Below, piece after piece: positions 47,217-56,358 of a stretch of 64,000 nt of DNA. The stretch comes from Breznakibacter sp047600785 (GTDB taxonomy: Bacteria > Bacteroidota > Bacteroidia > Bacteroidales > Marinilabiliaceae). The stretch covers positions 2,356,001 to 2,420,000 of the forward strand of contig JASGKH010000002.1 in NCBI GenBank assembly GCA_047600785.1, in the 5' to 3' direction. Below the pieces are notes generated by a model that ran no database searches, had not been told where the DNA came from, and was given only the letters and a program-made list of their open reading frames with translations. The translations under genes were made by a program, and so were the position numbers. How positions within the stretch are numbered: the first letter of the stretch is position 1; each line of letters begins with the position of its first letter.

Positions 47217-47261
47217 AAATGGCAAACTTCTCTCCTTCCCATTCCAACACCAATTATCATA

Positions 47262-47336
47262 CTTCAATGGGGTGCCCGGTCGTCCGGGCTGAGATCATAC
47301 CCTTCGAACCTGGCCGGGTAATGCCGGCAAGGGAAT
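47262..47336 (+). promoter_or_regulatory. TPP riboswitch (THI element), copy 2
   Basis: Second full THI element, 46 bp after the first: GGGGTGCCCGG, P2 stem GCCCGG/CCGGGC with loop TCGT, CTGAGATCATACCC, TCGAACCTGG and GGGTAATGCCGGCAAGGGA. It ends 53 bp before ATG 47390. Between them GCAGTTT (47354-47360) can pair with AAACTGC (47379-47385), leaving four bases before the start codon: a candidate expression platform acting on translation. Confidence 0.9.
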
Positions 47337-47389
47337 CGCTATCTCTCCTCATTGCAGTTTATTGTTTTACCATTCAAAAAACTGCTTTA

Positions 47390-49855
47390 ATGAAAAAAAA
47401 TTGGATTTTGGGAATTCTAGCCATCCTGTTTACAGGAAGCGCATCCGGGCAATTCCTTGTAAAAGGCGTGGTAACCTCATCAACGGGAGAAAACCTGGCA
47501 GGTGCACTGGTAAACTTTCGCGGGACCAGTGTGGCCACAAATCCAGACGGAACGTTCGCATTCGATCATGTACCCTATGGCACACACACGCTGGATGTCC
47601 GCTTTATTGGGTTCGAAAACCATTCGGAAACCATAGCTGTGGCGCAAAACCTTGACCTGAAAATCGTATTGGCCGAAAGAAACGTTTATGCAAACGAAGT
47701 GGTGGTATCGGCCATCAAAGCGCGCAAAACCGATCCGGTGGCGTATTCTGAACTGTCGAAGGACGAAATTACCAGGAACAATTACGGACAGGATGTCCCC
47801 TATCTGCTATCGCTGACACCGGGCATGGTGGTGTCGTCCGATGCGGGAACCGGGATCGGCTACACCAACCTCCGGTTAAGGGGCAGCGATCTGACGCGGA
47901 TCAACGTCACCGTAAACGGTATTCCGCTGAACGATGCCGAATCGCAGGGCGTGTTTTGGGTCAATATGCCCGATTTCGCATCGTCGGTAGAAGAGGTACA
48001 GGTGCAACGCGGTGTGGGTACATCGACCAACGGGGCCGCATCGTTTGGAGGCAGCATCAATTTTGGGACCTCCAGTGGTCCCGACGACGCCGAAGTGCTT
48101 ATCGACAACAGTTACGGATCGTACCGGACATGGCGAAATTCGGTGTCGGTAAAAACGGGGCTCCTTAACAACCATTTTGTGTTCGATGCCCGCCTGTCGC
48201 GCCTGACATCGGATGGCTACGTGGACAGGGCCTCATCCGATTTAAAATCGTTTTATCTTTCGGGCGGGTATTACGGCCGCAGCAGCTCGCTGCGTTTCGT
48301 CACTTTCTCAGGCAAAGAAAAGACCTATCAGGCATGGAACGGCGTACCGAAAGTAAAGTTGGACAACGATCAGGACGGAATGGAAGAACTGGTCGCAATG
48401 GACGGCTGGTCGGACGAAGAGGCGGCAAACCTCTACAATTCCGACGCACGTACCTTTAACCGTTATTTGTACAAAAACCAAACCGACAACTATCAACAGG
48501 ACCACTACCAACTGCACTTTTCGCACAAAACCCGTTTTAATCTGGCATTGAACGCCGCATTGCATTATACCAAAGGGAAAGGTTATTACGAATCGTACAA
48601 GTACGATCAGAAATTTTCGAAATACGCGTTCCCTTTTGACTCTTTGCAGATGGAAAACGGTTACGTAAAAGCGACAGACCTGATTGCCCAGAAATGGCTC
48701 GACAACGACTTTTACGGAGCTACGTTTTCGGCCATTTACCAATACGACTGGCTGCACCTGGCAACGGGTGGCGCAATAAACCGTTACGATGGCAACCATT
48801 ACGGCGATGTAATCTGGGCGGCAGTGAACAACGGCATCTCCAATTCGTACCGTTGGTACCAGAGCACGGGCACAAAAGACGATTTTAACTGGTATGTAAA
48901 AGCCACGGCAAGCGCCACCGAACGGCTCAGCATATACGCCGATGCCCAATATCGCCGCGTGTCACACGAACTGGAAGGCACGCACGACGATCTTTCCGAT
49001 TTGACACGTCAAATGTCATTCGATTTCTTCAACCCAAAATTCGGGGCGAATTACAAGGTGGATGACCGGATACGTGCTTATGCGTCGGTGGCAGTAGCTA
49101 ACCGCGAACCATCACGCAACGATTTCCGCGATGCCGATATCAGTAAACTTCCCACTTCCGAGCGCCTTATCGATTACGAAGCGGGGATTGAAGCAGCAAA
49201 CCATTGGGCGGCCATCCGGGTAAACGGCTTTTACATGGCGTACAAAGACCAGTTGGTGCTAACGGGCGAAATAAACAACGTGGGGTCGCCCATTATGACC
49301 AATGTGCCCAACAGCTATCGCAAAGGATTGGAAGTTTCGGGCGGGATAAAGCTTACCGGTAAGCTGAACTGGACGGCCAATGTGGTTTTATCGGCCAATA
49401 AAATCAAAGATTTTACCGAACACGTAGACAACTGGAGCTATTGGGACGACCCGGACAACGAACCGTACCAATACGTAACCGCCCTGGGCACTACCGACAT
49501 TGCCTTTTCCCCCAATGTGACGGCGGCCAGCCGCATTGATTTCCAATTTGCAAAAAATTGGAATACTGCCCTGCAAACCCGCTACGTGGGCAAACAGTAC
49601 ATCGACAACACCTCTGACAACGAACGGATGCTCGATGCGTATCTGGTGAACGACTGGTACCTGAACTATCGTACCCAAATGAAAGGCATTGCCACCATTG
49701 ATCTTGGACTTCAGGTGAACAACCTGTTGTCGGAGAAGTACATCTCGAACGCATGGGTTTACAGCTACTATTATAGCTCAAAACGCGGCGTGCTTGATGG
49801 CTATTTCACCCAGGCACCACGGAATTACATGGTAAGGATGGCACTGACGTTTTGA
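47390..49855 (+). CDS. TonB-dependent outer-membrane receptor, probably for thiamine
   Basis: 821 residues from ATG 47390; an in-frame reading from 47219 passes through the second riboswitch and is rejected. Signal peptide MKKNWILGILAILFTGSASG, a carboxypeptidase-regulatory-like beta-sandwich (about 20-100), the plug domain (about 115-230: NNYGQDVPYLLSLTPG, RGSDLTRINVTVNGIPLND, QRGVGTSTNGAASFGG) and a 22-strand barrel ending in a C-terminal Phe (NYMVRMALTF). The tandem TPP riboswitches in its leader point to uptake of thiamine or a phosphate ester of it. No thiamine biosynthesis gene lies next to it. Confidence 0.85.
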   Translation: MKKNWILGILAILFTGSASGQFLVKGVVTSSTGENLAGALVNFRGTSVATNPDGTFAFDHVPYGTHTLDVRFIGFENHSETIAVAQNLDLKIVLAERNVYANEVVVSAIKARKTDPVAYSELSKDEITRNNYGQDVPYLLSLTPGMVVSSDAGTGIGYTNLRLRGSDLTRINVTVNGIPLNDAESQGVFWVNMPDFASSVEEVQVQRGVGTSTNGAASFGGSINFGTSSGPDDAEVLIDNSYGSYRTWRNSVSVKTGLLNNHFVFDARLSRLTSDGYVDRASSDLKSFYLSGGYYGRSSSLRFVTFSGKEKTYQAWNGVPKVKLDNDQDGMEELVAMDGWSDEEAANLYNSDARTFNRYLYKNQTDNYQQDHYQLHFSHKTRFNLALNAALHYTKGKGYYESYKYDQKFSKYAFPFDSLQMENGYVKATDLIAQKWLDNDFYGATFSAIYQYDWLHLATGGAINRYDGNHYGDVIWAAVNNGISNSYRWYQSTGTKDDFNWYVKATASATERLSIYADAQYRRVSHELEGTHDDLSDLTRQMSFDFFNPKFGANYKVDDRIRAYASVAVANREPSRNDFRDADISKLPTSERLIDYEAGIEAANHWAAIRVNGFYMAYKDQLVLTGEINNVGSPIMTNVPNSYRKGLEVSGGIKLTGKLNWTANVVLSANKIKDFTEHVDNWSYWDDPDNEPYQYVTALGTTDIAFSPNVTAASRIDFQFAKNWNTALQTRYVGKQYIDNTSDNERMLDAYLVNDWYLNYRTQMKGIATIDLGLQVNNLLSEKYISNAWVYSYYYSSKRGVLDGYFTQAPRNYMVRMALTF

Positions 49856-49876
49856 GCACTGCTGTACGGAATGCAA

Positions 49877-49913
49877 AATCCCCGGCTTGCATTGGCAACC
49901 GGGGATCTTTTTT
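49877..49913 (+). terminator. Intrinsic terminator after the TonB receptor (bidirectional)
   Basis: ATCCCCGG / CCGGGGAT stem with a 13-nt loop and a T6 tract; it also stands at the 3' end of fmt on the other strand. Confidence 0.8.
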
Positions 49914-49937
49914 ATTGTCACAGGATAAAACTTTCCA

Positions 49938-50897
49938 TTATTTAGCGCGCACAACCTCTTTTATGGAATTTCCCCTGAGAAAATCTCCCACGTCCATCCT
50001 CTTTTTTCCGGCGGCTTGCAACGAAAGGATTTCGATATTGCCCTGCCCGCACCCGACCAGAAACCTCTTCTTCCCATCGCTCTCCACAACACCCGCACCA
50101 ATGGAAGGGCCTGGGCCGATTCTTGATTCGAAGACTTTAACAAAAAGCAGATCACCGTCGACAAGCTCCAGTTCGGTCCATGCCGTAGGGTACGGCGATA
50201 AGCCGCGGATGAGATTATGCACCTGCACCGCATCGTTTTGCCACCCGATGCGGCAGTCCTCCTTAAAGATTTTTGGGGCCGGGCGCAACACCACATCGGG
50301 AAAATGGCTTTGGGGAACAGGGGTGACCCCGTTCCCTACGATGGCTTGTACCGTTTCAACCACCAAACGGGCCCCCAGTACCATGAGTTTATCGTGCACC
50401 GAACCTGCATTATCGGACGGTTCAATGGTTATTTTTTCTTGTTTGATGACATGGCCCGTGTCGATTTCGTGCCGGAGAAAGAACGTGGTGACGCCCGTTT
50501 CCGTATCTCCGTTGATAATGGCCCAATTGATGGGCGCAGCGCCACGGTATTGCGGCAACAACGACCCATGCAGGTTGAATGTCCCCAACGGGGGCATGTT
50601 CCATACGACCTCGGGCAACATGCGGAAGGCAACCACGATTTGCAAATCGGCTTTAAGAGACCGGAGTTTTTCCAAAAATGCGGAATCTTTCAGTTTTTCG
50701 GGCTGAAGGACTTCTAATCCCTGCTCCTCGGCGTATACCTTTACCGCCGGCGGTTGAAGCTTCTGCCCGCGTCCGGCCGGCTTGTCGGGAGCCGTGATAA
50801 TCCCTACGATGTTATAATGCTTTTGCACCAATGCTTTCAGGCTTTCCACCGCAAAATCGGGGGTTCCCATAAATACGATACGCAATTTTCCATCCAT
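49938..50897 (-). CDS. fmt: Methionyl-tRNA formyltransferase
   Basis: 319 residues from ATG 50897 (MDGKLRIVFMGTPDFA; a longer in-frame start at 50978 lies in the upstream gene). Catalytic residues Asn108 and His110 (NLHGSLLPQYRGAAPINW) and Asp146 (EIDTGHV) match E. coli Asn109, His111 and Asp147. It formylates initiator Met-tRNA. Its ATG overlaps the stop of the DUF5522 gene (TAATG). Confidence 0.95.
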   Translation of the reverse strand: MDGKLRIVFMGTPDFAVESLKALVQKHYNIVGIITAPDKPAGRGQKLQPPAVKVYAEEQGLEVLQPEKLKDSAFLEKLRSLKADLQIVVAFRMLPEVVWNMPPLGTFNLHGSLLPQYRGAAPINWAIINGDTETGVTTFFLRHEIDTGHVIKQEKITIEPSDNAGSVHDKLMVLGARLVVETVQAIVGNGVTPVPQSHFPDVVLRPAPKIFKEDCRIGWQNDAVQVHNLIRGLSPYPTAWTELELVDGDLLFVKVFESRIGPGPSIGAGVVESDGKKRFLVGCGQGNIEILSLQAAGKKRMDVGDFLRGNSIKEVVRAK

Positions 50898-51094
50898 TAG
50901 CTTTGCTCCCTTAATTGTCTGTTGCCTTTGGTGTATGCCGGATGATACGGGCAATGCCTGCATCCGTTGCCACAACAATAGCCACGTTCCGACAGGAATT
51001 TTGCCGTCATCACCCTATAGCCACGCGGGTCCAGATAAAAATCCACGTTTTCGGCCATGGGTTTAGGATTATAGTCTAAATCATCCAAATACAC
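50897..51094 (-). CDS. DUF5522 cysteine-rich small protein
   Basis: 65 residues. The core DFYLDPRGYRVMTAKFLSER followed by GYCCGNGCRHCPY defines DUF5522; four cysteines in CC-x3-C-x2-C suggest a metal site. Function unknown. Its stop codon overlaps the fmt start, so it is translated together with fmt. Confidence 0.8.
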   Translation of the reverse strand: MYLDDLDYNPKPMAENVDFYLDPRGYRVMTAKFLSERGYCCGNGCRHCPYHPAYTKGNRQLREQS

Positions 51095-51129
51095 CTGGGG
51101 TCAATTTTTCGGATGCCAAAGCTAATCGA

Positions 51130-52122
51130 TCAAATCGTTTTTTTGGCAAAATATTTCATAAACTGTAACCGTTCGTACCCTGCTGGGTTAATCACCTGGT
51201 TTTGGGCCAAAATACCCCTAAGGCTATCGATATTCCCGAATCCCTTCTCGTCCATCCATTGTGACATGCCGTTAAGGATGGCGGAAAGATAAGGCGTTCC
51301 GTTTTTATACAAACACGATGCCACCTGCACCGTTTGGGCACCGGCCAACAACATTTTCAAAGCCGTACCGGCATTGTGCACACCGGTGGACGCCGCCAAC
51401 TGGCAATCGACCCGCCCCGACATTAGCCCGATCCATTGCAAGGACAGGTAGTAATCGTCAGGTTTGCTGAACACATTGCCCGATACCACGTCAAGCACAT
51501 CCAAATCAATGTCGGGCGAGTAAAAACGGTTAAACATCACAATGGCATCAACACCCGTTTGGGAAATGTTTTTCACAGTGGTCCCCAAACTTGAAAAGTA
51601 ATGGCTGATTTTGACCGATACCGGAATGGACACCTGGCTTTTGACCCTCCTGACCACATCGATCACCAGCTTTTCGTTCTCAAATGCCGTGGCTTCCAGA
51701 TTCGACGGTAACACGAACAAGTTAAGTTCCAGCGCATCGGCACCTGCATCCTGCAATGTCCGGGCAAATTCGGGCCAGTTGTACGACGTAACACAATTGA
51801 TGCTGGCAATGACCGGGATCCTTACCCGCTGTTTGCATTCGGCAATTAACCGGAGATAGGACGAGAGGGAGTCTTCGGTATCGTCATATTCGTAAAATTC
51901 GATGGTCTCGGGATAAAGGTAACTGGAAGAAAACATCCGCCCCCGCTGCTTTTCAAGCTCTACCACGATTTCCTCTTCGAACAGCGATTTAAGGACGACT
52001 GCCCCCGCACCAAATTTTTCAAGTTCACGTATCTCTTTTACCGAGGCTGTAAGCCCCGAGCTGGAGGCAATGATCGGGCTTTTGAGCGGCAAGCCCATGT
52101 AACTGGTTGATAGATTGGCCAT
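51130..52122 (-). CDS. Dihydroorotate dehydrogenase-like flavoprotein
   Basis: 330 residues with an FMN-binding TIM barrel: start strand STSYMGLPLKSPIIASSSG, then KSLFEEEI, ALELNLFVLP, PVSVKISHYFSS, VMFNRFYSPDIDLD, and the C-terminal phosphate loop STGVHNAGTALKMLLAGAQTVQV. It resembles class 1 dihydroorotate dehydrogenase and pyrimidine-reducing enzymes. The equivalent of the catalytic Cys/Ser loop is not clear, so the substrate may not be dihydroorotate; the true pyrD is probably elsewhere. Confidence 0.8.
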   Translation of the reverse strand: MANLSTSYMGLPLKSPIIASSSGLTASVKEIRELEKFGAGAVVLKSLFEEEIVVELEKQRGRMFSSSYLYPETIEFYEYDDTEDSLSSYLRLIAECKQRVRIPVIASINCVTSYNWPEFARTLQDAGADALELNLFVLPSNLEATAFENEKLVIDVVRRVKSQVSIPVSVKISHYFSSLGTTVKNISQTGVDAIVMFNRFYSPDIDLDVLDVVSGNVFSKPDDYYLSLQWIGLMSGRVDCQLAASTGVHNAGTALKMLLAGAQTVQVASCLYKNGTPYLSAILNGMSQWMDEKGFGNIDSLRGILAQNQVINPAGYERLQFMKYFAKKTI

Positions 52123-52596
52123 GGCATTGGTTTTTGAGATACCCCCTTAATTGATCCATATGCGATGAGGTTACACACATGCACCGCACCGTATAGAAAT
52201 TGAGAGATATGGACAAACATATAAAGGAATTTTGTACCTTGAGGGTCCAAACACATTCGAAAAAACAGTGGAGGCAACTGTTTGGGATATCAAATAAAAT
52301 GCGGGAGGGAACTTTCCCGGGGACAATCATCCGATGGTCCCTTTGCTATCACCAAACAGCAAATCATGACCGCGCGATTTGAGCCTCCACCTTTTTCGTT
52401 GTTCAGTTTACTCTCAATTAACAGGGAAAAAATGTAAAAGTTTTAACGATGTGCGTAAATGAAGAAAAAAATAACAAATTCCCACCGGCACGGCCTCTTT
52501 TTTATGTATTTCCAAATATTGTAACAATCAAAAAGCCAATCCGAACGGGATTGGCTTTTTTTATTGGTGTAACGAAATATTTTTCTGTCTTCCGTT
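52123..52596. other. Intergenic region between the DHOD-like gene and ribBA
   Basis: 474 bp. The right part holds the ribBA terminator; the rest shows no coding signal. AT-rich stretches at 52200-52240 and 52430-52500 give no match to the TTTG-N20-TAnnTTTG pattern. Confidence 0.4.
52530..52562 (-). terminator. Intrinsic terminator after ribBA
   Basis: AAAAAGCCAATCC / GGATTGGCTTTTT stem with a four-base loop, T-runs on both sides; on the minus strand it lies 34 bp past the ribBA stop. Confidence 0.85.
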
Positions 52597-53835
52597 TCAA
52601 TTATCTTTTTCGTACTTAATGAAACTAAGGTTGTGCCCCATGCGGGAATGTTTGGTCTTCATGTAGAATTCGTTATGCACGTTGGGTTGTACTTCAATGG
52701 GAATGTTTTCCACGATCTCAAGGCCATAGCCTTCAAGCCCCACTCGTTTCACCGGATTGTTGGTCATTAACCGCATTTTGGTCACGCCCAATTCGCGGAG
52801 TATTTGCGCCCCTACGCCATAATCGCGTTCATCGGCCTCAAATCCCAACTCGGTGTTGGCATCCACCGTATCGTAGCCTTGCTCCTGCAGTTTATAGGCC
52901 ATTATTTTATTCATCAACCCGATGCCACGGCCCTCCTGGTTCATATACACGATCACGCCTTTCCCTTCCTTCTCGATGGTTTCCATGGCTTTGTGCAACT
53001 GCTCGCCGCACTCGCAGCGCAGTGACCCGAAAATGTCGCCCGTGGCGCACGACGAATGCACACGGACCAGAACAGGCTCATCTTTTTCCCAATAGCCTTT
53101 TATCAGGGCCATGTGGTCTAACCCATTACTTTTCTGCTTGAACGGGATAAGCCTGAAATTGCCATGTAAGGTAGGCAGATTCACTTCGACTCCTTTTATG
53201 ATAAGACTCTCTTTCAACAACCGATATGCAATGAGGTCTTTTATGGAAATGATCCTGAGTTTGAATTTTTTGGCAATACCCACCAGCTCGGGCAAACGGG
53301 CCATGGTTCCGTCTTCGTTCATGACCTCGACCAACACGCCTGCCGGCTGCAGACCTGCCAGACGGGCCAGGTCGACGGCCGCTTCGGTGTGGCCTGCACG
53401 GCGCAGCACACCACGCGACCTTGCCCTTAACGGGAAAATGTGCCCGGGACGGCCCAAATCTTCAGGTTTGGTGGTGCTCCGGCTCAATGCCAACAACGTC
53501 TTGGCCCTGTCGGATGCCGAAATACCGGTAGTGCAACCTTCGCCCAACAGATCGACGGACACGGTGAACGGAGTGGCATGCAACGATGTATTGGTACTGA
53601 CCATCAATTCCAATTCCAATTCGGCGCAACGCTCTTCGGTGAGCGGGGCGCAGATCAGTCCACGTCCGTGGGTGGCCATAAAATTGACCTTTTCCGGAGT
53701 AATAAGTTCGGCTGCAGCAATAAAGTCCCCTTCGTTTTCCCTATCCTCGTCATCAACCACAATGACCAATTCGCCGTTTTTAATGGCCGCAATCGCGTCT
53801 TCAATGGTATCCAATTGAAATTCTTTTTCCGACAT
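52597..53835 (-). CDS. ribBA: 3,4-dihydroxy-2-butanone-4-phosphate synthase / GTP cyclohydrolase II
   Basis: 412 residues, a fused RibB-RibA. The N-terminal half has DDEDRENEGDFI (28-39) and GRPGHIFPLRA, the DHBP synthase signatures. The C-terminal half has the zinc site Cys262, Cys273, Cys275 (SCATGDIFGSLRCECGEQL) and NQEGRGIGL, typical of GTP cyclohydrolase II. Both first steps of riboflavin synthesis are therefore in one protein. It follows the LptF/G gene by 63 bp on the same strand. Confidence 0.95.
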   Translation of the reverse strand: MSEKEFQLDTIEDAIAAIKNGELVIVVDDEDRENEGDFIAAAELITPEKVNFMATHGRGLICAPLTEERCAELELELMVSTNTSLHATPFTVSVDLLGEGCTTGISASDRAKTLLALSRSTTKPEDLGRPGHIFPLRARSRGVLRRAGHTEAAVDLARLAGLQPAGVLVEVMNEDGTMARLPELVGIAKKFKLRIISIKDLIAYRLLKESLIIKGVEVNLPTLHGNFRLIPFKQKSNGLDHMALIKGYWEKDEPVLVRVHSSCATGDIFGSLRCECGEQLHKAMETIEKEGKGVIVYMNQEGRGIGLMNKIMAYKLQEQGYDTVDANTELGFEADERDYGVGAQILRELGVTKMRLMTNNPVKRVGLEGYGLEIVENIPIEVQPNVHNEFYMKTKHSRMGHNLSFIKYEKDN

Positions 53836-53898
53836 CAGGTAAAATTTTGAGGTGCAAAATTACACAAATGAACGCCTTCCCCAAATTAAATGAATTCC

Positions 53899-55371
53899 TT
53901 ATTGCGCTTTGTCTTTTTTGAAACGTGACAAAAAACGGCGATAGGCAATGACATATGCGTCCGAGTTGAGCAATGCCGAATCGGTGGCCGACTTGTAAGT
54001 AAGGAAGATACCGACGGGCAGCAACACGAACGACGACAACCACATGCCCTGCCAGGCGTCCCAAATGCCCTCGCGCGCCATTTTTTCGCCAAAAGTATTT
54101 ACAATGTAGTACACAATAAAGAAAAGCACCGACACGACCACGGGCATTCCCAACCCCCCTTTTCGGATAATGGCCCCCAGCGGCGCTCCGATGAAGAAAA
54201 AGATAAGGCATGCAAACGACAAGGTAAACTTCCGGTGCATTTCCATTTGGTGGCGGGCAATCTTTTTGTCTTCATTTTCCACTGCCCGCGACTGCTCTTC
54301 AATATTCATCTTCACGTCGCGTGCCTGGCGCAACGCGTTTTCGACCACCTTTTGCTTGTCACGGACCTTCATGGCGTCCACCACGCTGTCGGTATTGAGC
54401 GGCTTGGCCTTGTCGATGGCCGTGAGCCGGGTAACCGTATCGGCCGGCTCGTATGAGCGGGCCCGGACAAAATAGTTGTGCTTGATCCGGGTCCCTATTT
54501 CGTTGACCAGCAACACACGCACTTTACGTATCGAATCTTCGTCCTTTTTCAGTTGCCCCAAATTTTTCATTTTATCGCTTGACTTGAACAGCCCTTCGTC
54601 GGAACGCGAGAAATCGAATCCGCGCAACTCGATCAGCGCAGTTTGCGACTCGAACACATCGGTACGGAACGATTGCATTTCCCGCGGTTTAAGCCTCCGC
54701 CTTTCGTTGGAGGCCTTCTCATCGTACCGCACCCCCTGGTAAAGGGTCAGGATCATGTTCTTTTTATCGTGCGATACTTTCAGGCTGCCTGAATCGGCCA
54801 AAGTCACATTGCTGTTGCGCGACAACCTATCACGATGATCGTAAATCATCAGGTTGTACATCATATTGGTCTGACGGTTCTTATCATCGATTTTTATCGT
54901 AAAGTCACCCACGCCTTCATAAAAAATCCTTTCCTTGATATCAAGTTCAGGCCTTGTTTGGCGCACGTCATAGATCAACGTGGTCAGTTTGAGGTTCGCC
55001 ACGGGCAACATGTTGTTCGAAAACTTAAAAGCCCCGTACGAGACAATCGCGATGAGTACGATCAACGGCAACATGATGCGCGGAAGCGATACGCCTGCAG
55101 ATTTTATGGCCGTTAACTCGTAATTCTCGCCAAGGTTCCCAAAGGTCATGAGCGATGCCAGCAAAATGGCCAGCGGCAAAGCCATGGGCACCACCTGCAA
55201 CGATGCATAGAACAACAATTCGGCCAATACGTACCATTCAAGCCCTTTCCCCACCAAATCATCGACATATTTCCAAAGGAACTGCATCACCAAAATGAAA
55301 AGGGAGATAAAGAAGGTCATGACCAATGGCCCCGTAAAGCTCTTAAGTATAAAAAGATGCAACTTTTTCAT
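53899..55371 (-). CDS. LptF/LptG-family permease
   Basis: 490 residues. Three N-terminal helices with MKKLHLFILKSFTGPLV, then a long periplasmic beta-jellyroll (about 115-300, rich in NVTLADSGSLKVSHD-type strands) and three C-terminal helices ending near LTYKSATDS. This is the YjgP/YjgQ fold, which with LptB extracts lipopolysaccharide from the inner membrane. Bacteroidota often have such single members. A Lys/Glu/Arg-rich segment around 320-370 carries a coiled-coil-like insertion. Confidence 0.85.
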   Translation of the reverse strand: MKKLHLFILKSFTGPLVMTFFISLFILVMQFLWKYVDDLVGKGLEWYVLAELLFYASLQVVPMALPLAILLASLMTFGNLGENYELTAIKSAGVSLPRIMLPLIVLIAIVSYGAFKFSNNMLPVANLKLTTLIYDVRQTRPELDIKERIFYEGVGDFTIKIDDKNRQTNMMYNLMIYDHRDRLSRNSNVTLADSGSLKVSHDKKNMILTLYQGVRYDEKASNERRRLKPREMQSFRTDVFESQTALIELRGFDFSRSDEGLFKSSDKMKNLGQLKKDEDSIRKVRVLLVNEIGTRIKHNYFVRARSYEPADTVTRLTAIDKAKPLNTDSVVDAMKVRDKQKVVENALRQARDVKMNIEEQSRAVENEDKKIARHQMEMHRKFTLSFACLIFFFIGAPLGAIIRKGGLGMPVVVSVLFFIVYYIVNTFGEKMAREGIWDAWQGMWLSSFVLLPVGIFLTYKSATDSALLNSDAYVIAYRRFLSRFKKDKAQ

Positions 55372-55464
55372 TCCGAAAATTTAAATCATGCCAACGGCAA
55401 ACATTGTTTCAGGCAGTTACCTACGTAGACCTCACGCAGCATAATCACGTTTCCCAGATGAAAC

Positions 55465-55491
55465 AAAAAAATCCAGCCGTGAAAGCTGGAT
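55465..55491 (-). terminator. Intrinsic terminator of the START-like gene
   Basis: The minus strand reads ATCCAGC-TTTCACG-GCTGGAT followed by six T residues, 31 bp beyond the START-like stop codon. Confidence 0.8.
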
Positions 55492-55521
55492 GTAAAAGTA
55501 ATCAAATTGCGCATCCTCCGA

Positions 55522-55911
55522 TTAATGGGAACCTAAAACGTGTTTGAGCATTTCTATTTGCCGGTTCCAAAGCTCTATGGCATCGTCGGCCTCATCGGCC
55601 TCCGCAAAATCGACGACGATCAGGGCCGTATCGCCGGTAAGCTCATCCACTTCCACCTTAAACTCAAAATAAGACTCCTCGTCCCCATCATCGACCCAAC
55701 GGAAACGGATCGACCGGTTTTCTTTCCGTGCCACTTCGTGGGCCTGTTGCTGCGCCCCTTTCCAAATAAACGTGTAAAGCTGGCCTTCCACGTTTACATC
55801 ATCAGAGAACCATTCGGACAACCCGCTTGGAGTGCTTAACCGATTAAACAAAATTGCGGGAGAAGTATTCAGGATATACTCCAAATTGATTTTTTGTTTT
55901 TGTCCCGACAT
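55522..55911 (-). CDS. START-like domain protein (SRPBCC fold)
   Basis: 129 residues. INLEYILNTSPAILFNRLSTPSGLSEWF is the usual beginning of the Bacteroidota START-like family, with a central beta-sheet and a long C-terminal helix (AIELWNRQIEMLKHVLG). The SRPBCC fold binds hydrophobic ligands; no ligand is known for this family. No signal peptide. It stands alone, with its own terminator. Confidence 0.82.
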   Translation of the reverse strand: MSGQKQKINLEYILNTSPAILFNRLSTPSGLSEWFSDDVNVEGQLYTFIWKGAQQQAHEVARKENRSIRFRWVDDGDEESYFEFKVEVDELTGDTALIVVDFAEADEADDAIELWNRQIEMLKHVLGSH

Positions 55912-56097
55912 GATCTGCTATTGATGTGGTTATATTAAAAATACGAAAATTAGCACATAAACCAATAGAATCCCAAGAAACAGCACGGATCCGGAAACAT
56001 AATCCTTTTCCAATTTGGGTGTCAAAAGGTTAAGGCAAATTTAAAAAAATATCGCATTTTTTATCTGTAATGAGTTCTTAATTTGATTTTTTTGCCA

Positions 56098-56105
56098 TAC
56101 ATTTG
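56098..56105 (+). promoter_or_regulatory. -7 box of the tRNA promoter
   Basis: TACATTTG, a perfect TAnnTTTG, 40 bp before the tRNA. The nearest TTTG upstream is only 12 nt away. Confidence 0.5.
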
Positions 56106-56144
56106 CAACCGCAAAAACAAGGGATACTCCCTTTTTAAATGCAA

Positions 56145-56218
56145 GCCGAGGTAGCTCAGCTGGTTAGAGCGCATGATTCATAATCATGAGGTCGGCGGTT
56201 CAAGCCCGCCTCTCGGTA
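56145..56218 (+). tRNA. tRNA with anticodon CAT (elongator Met, or Ile2)
   Basis: 74 nt, cloverleaf traced by eye: acceptor GCCGAGG / TCTCGGT with G-T pairs at both ends, D arm AGCTCAGCTGGTTAGAGC, anticodon stem CATGA / TCATG around TTCATAA, T stem GGCGG / CCGCC with loop TTCAAGC. The CCA end is not encoded. The three G-C pairs of an initiator anticodon stem are absent. Whether C34 is converted to lysidine, giving tRNA-Ile, cannot be read from the gene. Confidence 0.9.
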
Positions 56219-56220
56219 CG

Positions 56221-56257
56221 AAAAGGTTGTCACGGTAACGTGGTAACCTTTTTTTAT
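56221..56257 (+). terminator. Intrinsic terminator after the tRNA
   Basis: AAAAGGTT-GTCACG / CGTGG-TAACCTTTT stem with loop GTAA, then a T7 tract. Confidence 0.75.
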
Positions 56258-56279
56258 TTTGGTCGTCCCGGACAAAAAC

Positions 56280-56309
56280 AAAGGCGCATCCGTCAACGGA
56301 TGCGCCTTT
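56280..56309 (-). terminator. Intrinsic terminator of the GH97 gene
   Basis: Perfect 13-bp stem AAAGGCGCATCCG / CGGATGCGCCTTT with a TTGA loop, 50 bp past the GH97 stop on the minus strand. Confidence 0.85.
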
Positions 56310-56358
56310 CCATACCAAATCAAACTATAAATTGCCTCTTGGGACAAAAAACAAACGG

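Noticed and set aside
47219..47389. Extended start of the TonB receptor at 47219
   Set aside because: The extra 57 residues translate the second TPP riboswitch; a signal peptide begins at ATG 47390.
52200..52382. 60-residue plus-strand frame before ribBA
   Set aside because: No homology signal, no promoter of the expected type; left as intergenic.
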